NCBI GenBank assembly: GCA_963827595.1
Contig: CAWHBT010000017.1
Coordinates: 1-64,000 of the forward strand
Origin: DATEDA01 sp963827595
Lineage (GTDB): Bacteria; Pseudomonadota; Gammaproteobacteria; Burkholderiales; SG8-39
DNA length: 64,000 nt
Direction of reading: 5' to 3'
A program made the translations under genes and the position numbers. Under the pieces are notes generated by a model. It ran no database searches and had not been told where the DNA came from. It saw only the letters and a program-made list of their open reading frames with translations. Positions 58,562 to 64,000 of the stretch are shown here, one piece after another. Within the stretch, counting starts at the first letter, position 1; every line of letters begins with the position of its first letter.

Positions 58562-59956
58562 GTGCCGGTGGCCTTCGACGCCGGGCGGCGCTTCGATTCG
58601 CACGTCCCGGTCCTGATCATCGGCGCCGGCGCGTGCGGGCTCGTCGCCGCGCTCGCCGCGCGCGAGGCCGGCGCGGAGGTGCTGGTGGTCGAGCGCGACG
58701 CGACGCCCGCCGGCTCCACGGCGCTCTCCTCCGGGTTCATCCCCGCGGCGCAGACGCGGTTCCAGCGCGCGCAGGGAATCGCCGATTCGCCCGCGCAGTT
58801 CGCGGCCGACGTCCAGCGCAAGAATCACGGCGAAGCCGATCCGCACCTGGTCGACGCGGTGTGCCGCGCGTCCGGCCCGACGCTTGAGTGGCTGGCGGAT
58901 TGCCACGGGATCGAGTTCGTGCTCCTCGAGGGGTTCCTCTATCCCGGGCACAGCGCGCTGCGGATGCACGCCGTGCCCGGAAAGACCGGAGCGGCGCTGA
59001 TGGGCGCGCTGCAGCGGGCGTGCACCGCGGCTGGCGTGGATCTCCTCACGTCGGCGCGCGTGACCACGCTGCAGGCCGACGGCGACCGGCGCGTTCGCGG
59101 CGTCGAGCTCGAGCGCCCGGACGGCGCCGTCGAGGCGGTCGGCTGCGACGCTCTCGTCCTCGCCTGCTCCGGGTTCGGGGGCAATCCGGGGCTGGTCAAG
59201 GAGCACATCCCCGAGATCGCGAGTGCCCTGTACTTCGGCCACGTCGGCAACCAGGGCGACGCGGTGCGTTGGGGGATCGCGCTCGGCGCGGCGGTGAAGG
59301 ACCTGACGGCGTATCAGGGCCACGGCTCGGTCGCGACGCCGCACGGGATCCTCATTACCTGGGCGCTCGTGACGGAGGGAGGAATCCAGGTGAATGCGGA
59401 AGGCCGGCGGTTCTCGAACGAGCACGCCGGTTACTCCGAGCAGTGCCTGCCGGTGCTCGAGCAGCCGGGCGGCGTTGCCTGGACGGTGTACGACGAGCGG
59501 CTCCACCGCCTCGGGCTCGAGTTCGAGGACTATCGGCAGGCGCACTCACTCGGCGCCGTCAAGCGCGGCGAGACCGTGGCCGCGCTAGCGGCGGCCTGCG
59601 GCCTGCCCACGTCGGGGCTTGAGGCGACCCTCGGGGAAGTCGAGCGCTACGCGGCGGGCGAGACGCGCGATCCGTTCGGGCGAGACTTCACGACCAAGTC
59701 CAGGCTCGCCCCTCCGTACTACGGAGTGAAGGTCACGGGCGCGCTGTTCCACACCCAGGGCGGTCTGGTGGTCGACGCACGCGGCCGCGTGCTCGACTCC
59801 CATGCTCGCCCCCTCCCAAATCTCTTCGCCGGCGGTGGCGCGGCGTGCGGCCTTTCCGGAGCCCATGTCTGGGGCTACCTCTCCGGGAACGGGCTCCTCT
59901 CGGCCGTCACGCTGGGCCGACTGGCCGGCCAGTCTGCGGCTGCTGTGGCTGTCTAG
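58562..59956 (+). CDS. FAD-dependent oxidoreductase (fumarate reductase/ketosteroid dehydrogenase-like)
   Basis: The 464-residue flavoprotein has the dinucleotide motif LIIGAGACGLVAALAAREAG, then GSTALSSGFIPAAQTRFQ and LACSGFGGNPGLVKEH. The C-terminal FAD segment is LPNLFAGGGAACGLSGAHVW. The pattern matches succinate dehydrogenase/fumarate reductase flavoprotein-like or 3-ketosteroid dehydrogenase-like enzymes that act on small acids or alkenes. The GTG start follows the ROK stop by 2 bases. It closes the rightward metabolic run. Confidence 0.85.
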   Translation: MPVAFDAGRRFDSHVPVLIIGAGACGLVAALAAREAGAEVLVVERDATPAGSTALSSGFIPAAQTRFQRAQGIADSPAQFAADVQRKNHGEADPHLVDAVCRASGPTLEWLADCHGIEFVLLEGFLYPGHSALRMHAVPGKTGAALMGALQRACTAAGVDLLTSARVTTLQADGDRRVRGVELERPDGAVEAVGCDALVLACSGFGGNPGLVKEHIPEIASALYFGHVGNQGDAVRWGIALGAAVKDLTAYQGHGSVATPHGILITWALVTEGGIQVNAEGRRFSNEHAGYSEQCLPVLEQPGGVAWTVYDERLHRLGLEFEDYRQAHSLGAVKRGETVAALAAACGLPTSGLEATLGEVERYAAGETRDPFGRDFTTKSRLAPPYYGVKVTGALFHTQGGLVVDARGRVLDSHARPLPNLFAGGGAACGLSGAHVWGYLSGNGLLSAVTLGRLAGQSAAAVAV

Positions 59957-60043
59957 GTAGTTCACCTCGACCTCCCATCGCCTGCATCAGATAGAGAGCG
60001 GGCGCTCACATTCTGAGTTGGGCTCCGCCTCTTTAAATAGTTG

Positions 60044-60086
60044 TTGACTGAACAGTCAGTAATGTGTATGTTACTGACCAGTCAGT
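60044..60086 (+). promoter_or_regulatory. Promoter with two TetR-type palindromic operators
   Basis: TTGACT (60044-60049), a 17-base spacer and TATGTT (60067-60072) form a sigma-70-like promoter. TGACTG-AA-CAGTCA (60045-60058) covers the -35 and ACTGAC-CA-GTCAGT (60073-60086) sits just past the -10. Binding should block transcription. The sequence is AT-rich relative to its surroundings. Confidence 0.78.
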
Positions 60087-60109
60087 TATCGAACGAACAG
60101 GAGACGGAA

Positions 60110-60367
60110 ATGAAAGCCCAGCATGCCTACCTCGCAGTGGCGATCGCCGCCGCCGCCACGCTCGTCGCCGTGTCACCCGTCATCGGCGGAGCCAACGCGA
60201 CGCCCGCCGTGGTGACCTCCGCGCCTGACGCCGCAGCTCGAAGCGACGCCACCCCCGAGGACGGCCGCGCGCGCAGCAACAGCCCCCATCCCGCGGTGCT
60301 GTCGTTCGAGCGCCCGGTCTACCCCATCGGCGTCCCGAATCCTCCGGTGAGCCTGGAGCAGTACTGA
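60110..60367 (+). CDS. Small exported protein, 85 aa, in a TetR-controlled efflux operon
   Basis: AGGAG lies before the ATG. The product has a signal-like N-terminus (KAQHAYLAVAIAAAATLVAV), then a flexible Ala/Asp/Ser/Pro-rich region ending PAVLSFERPVYPIGVPNPPV and SLEQY. It is the first gene behind the palindromic operators and just upstream of tetR. No family is recognised. It could be an efflux-associated envelope peptide or a leader-like product. Confidence 0.5.
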   Translation: MKAQHAYLAVAIAAAATLVAVSPVIGGANATPAVVTSAPDAAARSDATPEDGRARSNSPHPAVLSFERPVYPIGVPNPPVSLEQY

Positions 60368-60406
60368 CCCTCACCGATCGCCGGCCGGTCAGTGATCCAA
60401 ACCCCG

Positions 60407-61048
60407 ATGGACGCCGCCCAGACCAAGAACGAACCGCGCTTCGAGCGCCGCAAGGACGCGCGTCCTGGCGAGATCCTCGACGCCGCGCTCGAGCTGTTCG
60501 TGGAGAAGGGCTTCGCGGCGACCCGGCTGGAAGACGTCGCCCAGCGCGCGGGCGTCTCGAAGGGCACCGTTTACCTCTACTTCGACAGCAAGGAAGACCT
60601 GTTCAAGTCGGTCATCCGCTCCGGGATCGTCCGTGCGATCGAGGAGGCCGAGAAGCTGGTGGCCGGCTTCGAGGGCAGCTCGGCCGACCTCCTCCGCCAG
60701 ATCTACGCGGGATGGTGGCAGAACATCGGCGGCACCAAGCTCTCGGGGATCCCGAAGCTCATGATCTCGGAGGCGCAGAACTTCCCGGAGCTCGCGCGCT
60801 TCTACTACGAGGAAGTCATCGAGCGGGGCTCGCGGCTGTTCGCGCGCGCGATCGAGCGCGGCGTCGAGCGCGGCGAGTTCCGGCGGGTGAACACCGATTA
60901 CGCCGTGCGGGCGATCGTCGCGCCCCTCATCATGCGCGCCATCCTCGAGCACTCGTTCCTGCCCTGCGCCGGCCCGGAGGACTTCGACACGCCGGCGTAC
61001 TTCGAGCACACGCTCGGCCTGGTGCTCGACGGCTTGCGGACGAGGTGA
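60407..61048 (+). CDS. TetR/AcrR family transcriptional repressor
   Basis: The 213-residue protein has an N-terminal helix-turn-helix (ILDAALELFVEKGFAATRLE, DVAQRAGVSKGTVYLYFDSK) and a helical ligand-binding C-terminal part (YYEEVIERGSRLFARAIERG). It probably represses the promoter at 60044-60086 and so its own operon, releasing it on binding a toxic compound. A GTG 15 bases upstream is an alternative start. An ACTGACC...GGTCAGT inverted repeat lies at 60363-60393 just before the gene. Confidence 0.9.
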   Translation: MDAAQTKNEPRFERRKDARPGEILDAALELFVEKGFAATRLEDVAQRAGVSKGTVYLYFDSKEDLFKSVIRSGIVRAIEEAEKLVAGFEGSSADLLRQIYAGWWQNIGGTKLSGIPKLMISEAQNFPELARFYYEEVIERGSRLFARAIERGVERGEFRRVNTDYAVRAIVAPLIMRAILEHSFLPCAGPEDFDTPAYFEHTLGLVLDGLRTR

Positions 61049-61051
61049 GCC

Positions 61052-61504
61052 GTGGCTCTCGACGCCGCCCTCGCGTACCTGCACTTCGCCGCCATCCTGC
61101 TGGTCGCGGGATTCCTGGTGGCCGAGGCGATGCTGCTCCGCGGCGACCTCGGGTCGCGCGACGTCGCCGCCCTAGTGCGCAGCGACATCGGCTACTCCGT
61201 GTCGGCGGTGCTGGCGCTCGTGACCGGGCTCGCGCGCGCCCTCTTCGGTGCGAAGGGCTGGGCGTTCTACGCCGACAACCCGGTGTTCTGGGTCAAGGTC
61301 GGCCTCTTCCTCGCGATCGGCCTGATCTCGATCCGGCCGACGCTCGCGTTCCTGCGCTGGCGCCGCGCCGCTCGCGGCGCCGCCGGCTTCAGCGTGCCCG
61401 CCGCAGAGACCAAGTCGGCGCGCCGCACCGTCCTCGTCGAGCTCCATCTGCTCGCCCTGCTGCCGCTCGCCGCCGTGCTGATGGCACGCGGCATCGGTCA
61501 CTGA
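61052..61504 (+). CDS. DUF2214-like membrane protein
   Basis: The 150-residue protein has about four hydrophobic spans (YLHFAAILLVAGFLVAEAML, VSAVLALVTGLARALFG, VKVGLFLAIGLISI, LHLLALLPLAAVLMARG). The repeated histidine-bearing helices are typical of DUF2214. It starts at a GTG 3 bases after the tetR stop and is likely part of the same operon. Function unknown; membrane quinone or heme handling has been suggested for similar small proteins, but nothing in the sequence decides this. Confidence 0.7.
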   Translation: MALDAALAYLHFAAILLVAGFLVAEAMLLRGDLGSRDVAALVRSDIGYSVSAVLALVTGLARALFGAKGWAFYADNPVFWVKVGLFLAIGLISIRPTLAFLRWRRAARGAAGFSVPAAETKSARRTVLVELHLLALLPLAAVLMARGIGH

Positions 61505-61527
61505 TCACGACGATTCTGGAGATGCTC

Positions 61528-62657
61528 ATGTCCGCCGTCCGCTCGATCCTTGTCATCACGCTCGCCGCGGCGCTCGCCGCGTGCGGCAAGCCCGAGACCC
61601 AGCCCCCGGCCCCCCGCGCCGTCATCGCGCAGATCGTCGGCGCGAAGGCCGTCGACAGCGCCAACGTCTACTCCGGCGAAGTGCGCGCCCGGTACGAAAA
61701 CGATCTTGCGTTCCGGGTCGGCGGCAAGGTCGTCGCCCGCAACGTCGACGTCGGCGCGCAGGTGACGCGCGGCCAGGTGCTCGCCCGGCTCGACCCGCAG
61801 GACGCGCAGCTCGGCGTCGACGGCGCGCGCTCGCAGCTCGCCGCGGCCGCCGCCGACCACGAGCTCGCCGCCGCCGAGGTCGAGCGCTACCGGGACCTGC
61901 ACGAACGGAAATTCGTCAGCCGGGCGGTGCTCGACGCCCGCGAGACCACGTTCAACACCACCAAGGCGCGGCTCGAGCAGGCGAAAGCGCAGGTCGCCAC
62001 GGCGCGGAACCAGTCCGCGTACACCACGCTCGTCGCCGAGGCCGACGGGGTCATCACCGCGGTCAATCTGGAACCCGGCCAGGTCGTCGCGCCGGGCCAG
62101 GCCGTGATGCGCTTCGCGCGCCCCGAGGAGAAGGAGGTCGCGATCAACGTCCCCGAGAGCCGCCTGGCGGAGCTCCGCGATGCGCGGGACATCCACATCA
62201 GCGTGCTGGCCGCGCCCGACCACGTCTATCGCGGCCGCATTCGCGAGATCGCGCCGACCGCCGATCCCGCGACCCGGACCTTCGGTGTGAAGATCACGGT
62301 CCTCGAGGCCAACGGCACGGTCAGGCTGGGCATGACCGCCAACGTGGCGCTCGGCGACGGCGTGCCGGACAGCAGGTGATCACGCTGCCGCTGACGGCGC
62401 TCACGCAGCTCGAAGGGAAGCCCGCGGTCTGGGTCTTCGACCCGCTCACGAGCAAGGTCAACCTTCGGCCGGTGGTCGTCGGGGCGTATCGCGAAGACGG
62501 CGTCGTCGTGCGCGAGGGCTTGAGGCCCGGCGAGATCGTCGTGACGGTCGGCGTCCACAAGCTGCTCCCGGACGAGACCGTGCGCGTCGTCAGCGAAACG
62601 CTTGCGAGCCCGCGCTCCCAGCAGCGGCTCGAAGCCGCGGTTCGCAGCGGCGGCTGA
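61528..62657 (+). pseudogene. RND efflux periplasmic adaptor (membrane fusion protein), frameshifted near the end
   Basis: The protein starts with a lipoprotein signal (LAAALAACGKPE) and has an adaptor core (ENDLAFRVGGKVVARNVDVG, RLEQAKAQVATARNQSAYTT, DGVITAVNLEPGQVVAPGQA) and a beta-barrel part. The last approximately 95 residues (QVITLPLTALTQLEGKPAVW onward) are in another frame. A missing base near 62365-62370 explains this (expected PGQQVITLPL). Corrected length is about 376 residues. GGAG precedes the ATG at 61528. It links the inner-membrane pump to an outer-membrane channel. Confidence 0.85.
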
Positions 62658-62665
62658 GACGCACC

Positions 62666-64000
62666 ATGCGCCGCTTCAACCTCTCCGAGTGGGCCCTCGG
62701 GCACCGCAGCCTGGTGCTCTACGCGATGCTCGCGATCGCGCTCGCCGGCGTGCTCTCGTACACGAAGCTCGGGCAATCGGAAGACCCGCCGTTCACGTTC
62801 AAGGTGATGGTGATCCGCACTACCTGGGCGGGCGCGACCGCGCGCCAGGTCGAGGAGCAGATCACCGACAAGCTCGAGAAGAAGCTGCAGGAGGCGCCGA
62901 ACGTCGACGTGATCCGCAGCTACTCGAAGCCCGGCGAGTCCCAGATCTTCTTCCAGATGAAGGACTCCGCGCCGCCGGCGGCGGTGCCGGAGACCTGGGA
63001 CCGGGTCCGCAAGAAGATCGCCGACATCCGCCACACGCTCCCCGCGGGCATCCAGGGGCCGTTCTTCAACGACGAGTTCGGGGACGTCTACGGCAACATC
63101 TACGCCCTCACCGGCGAGGGCTTCTCCTACGCCGACCTCAAGAAGTACGCCGACCGGATCCGGGCCGAGCTGCTGCGCGTGCCGGAGGTCGCGAAGGTCG
63201 ACTTCGTCGGCGAGCAGGACGAGAAGGTCTACATCGAGCTCTCGAACACCCGGCTCGCGACGCTCGGCGTCGACGCTCCAGACGATCGTCAACGCGCTCG
63301 CCACCCAGAACGCCATCGCCCCGGCGGGCACGTTCGAGACGCCGAGCGACCGGATCTACCTCCGCACGACCGGCGACTTCGACTCGGTCGAGGCGGTCCG
63401 CGAGACCACGATCCGCGCCAACGGTCGGCTCTTTCGCCTCGGCGACATCGCCCGCGTGCAGCGCGGCTATGCCGATCCGCCGCAGCCGAAGATGCGCTAC
63501 CAGGGCAAGGAGGCGTTCGGGATCGGCGTGTCGATGGTCAAGGGCGGCGACATCATCGAGCTCGGCGCCAATCTCGACCGGGAGATCGCGCGCCTCGCCC
63601 GCGAGCTGCCGGTGGGGCTGGAGCTCGCGCAGGTGACGAGCCAGCCGCAGGCGGTGCAGCGCTCGGTGAACGAGTTCGTCCGCTCGCTCGCCGAAGCGGT
63701 GCTCATCGTGCTCGCGGTGAGCCTCGCCTCGCTCGGCTTGCGGACCGGCTTCGTGGTGGCGCTGTCGATCCCGCTGGTGCTGGCCGCGACCTTCCTGTTG
63801 ATGCAGGTGTTCGGGATCGGGCTGCACAAGATCTCGCTCGGCGCGCTGATCCTCGCGCTCGGCCTGCTGGTCGACGACGCGATCATCGCCGTGGAAATGA
63901 TGGCGACCAAGATGGAGCAGGGCTGGGACCGGCTGCGCGCGGCGAGCTTCGCCTACACCAGCACCGCCATGCCGATGCTCTCCGGCACGCTCGTGACGGT
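62666..64000 (+). pseudogene. RND efflux pump inner-membrane subunit, 3-prime truncated by the window and frameshifted
   Basis: From ATG 62666 (MRRFNLSEWALGHRSLVLYA) the sequence matches an AcrB-type proton-driven pump: the first span, the periplasmic porter part (LEKKLQEAPNVDVIRSYSKP), then AIAPAGTFETPSDRIYLRTT and the membrane part LLVDDAIIAVEMMATKME. A surplus base near 63276-63279 moves the reading from LGVDA to QTIVNALATQ. The gene continues past the right edge. It completes a TetR / DUF2214 / adaptor / pump operon. Confidence 0.88.

Overview
This window is GC-rich, densely packed bacterial chromosome. The gene set points to a betaproteobacterium, probably near Burkholderiales and perhaps an uncultured soil lineage. 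The evidence is PDH operon order aceE-aceF-lpdA with a lipoyl domain fused to LpdA, a glnA / DUF4124 gene / ntrB-ntrC block, several DUF4124 proteins, DUF1631, YggX, and a TAXI-type binding protein. This is inferred from gene content and remembered family patterns, not from a database search.

Layout. (1) 0-12 kb: a sugar-acid uptake and breakdown locus. An ABC importer (Tat-exported binding protein, two permeases, MalK-type ATPase) and a D-2-hydroxyacid dehydrogenase run leftward. An IlvD/Edd-type dehydratase, a GST, a TonB-like lipoprotein, a DUF1537 four-carbon acid-sugar kinase and a UxaA-type dehydratase run rightward, and an HpaI-type aldolase lies at the left edge. (2) 12-33.6 kb: housekeeping genes (DUF1631 protein, ABC-2 exporter, thioredoxin-like protein, rsmE, argA, yggX, phoU, rpiA, the pyruvate dehydrogenase operon, folD, an isochorismatase-like hydrolase, prlC). 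(3) 33.6-38.2 kb: an atypical, gene-poor insert with a degenerate tRNA-like sequence, several tiny ORFs, and a two-gene operon of a zinc-ribbon membrane protein and a TAXI binding protein without its permease. (4) 38.2-47.4 kb: xthA, two membrane proteins, aceB, and a nitrogen-control block (glnA, ntrB, ntrC). glnA has a readable sigma-54 promoter and two NtrC boxes. (5) 47.4-64 kb: accessory metabolism (gamma-glutamyltransferase-like protein, zinc alcohol dehydrogenase, uppP, ceramidase-like protein, yceH, riboswitch-controlled thiC, a split TPP-dependent decarboxylase, ROK kinase, FAD oxidoreductase) and a TetR-controlled RND efflux operon that runs off the right edge.

The most unusual items are these. 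A roughly 60-bp repeat reads as a 18-20-codon micro-ORF (MSAPGRPK...). It sits between genes with ATGA/GTGA stop-start overlaps, once between aceF and lpdA and twice in tandem before the acid-sugar kinase. A TPP-decarboxylase alpha/beta pair is split by an outer-membrane protein gene flanked by a roughly 52-bp imperfect duplication of the alpha-beta junction. The zinc-ribbon and TAXI proteins end in the same C-x6-LGLC motif.

Seven conserved genes carry single-base frame breaks, six of them in the last 17 kb. One is uppP, normally an important cell-wall gene. That pattern suggests sequence or assembly errors at least as strongly as real decay. Base composition statements are by eye; nothing here was computed by alignment or folding software.
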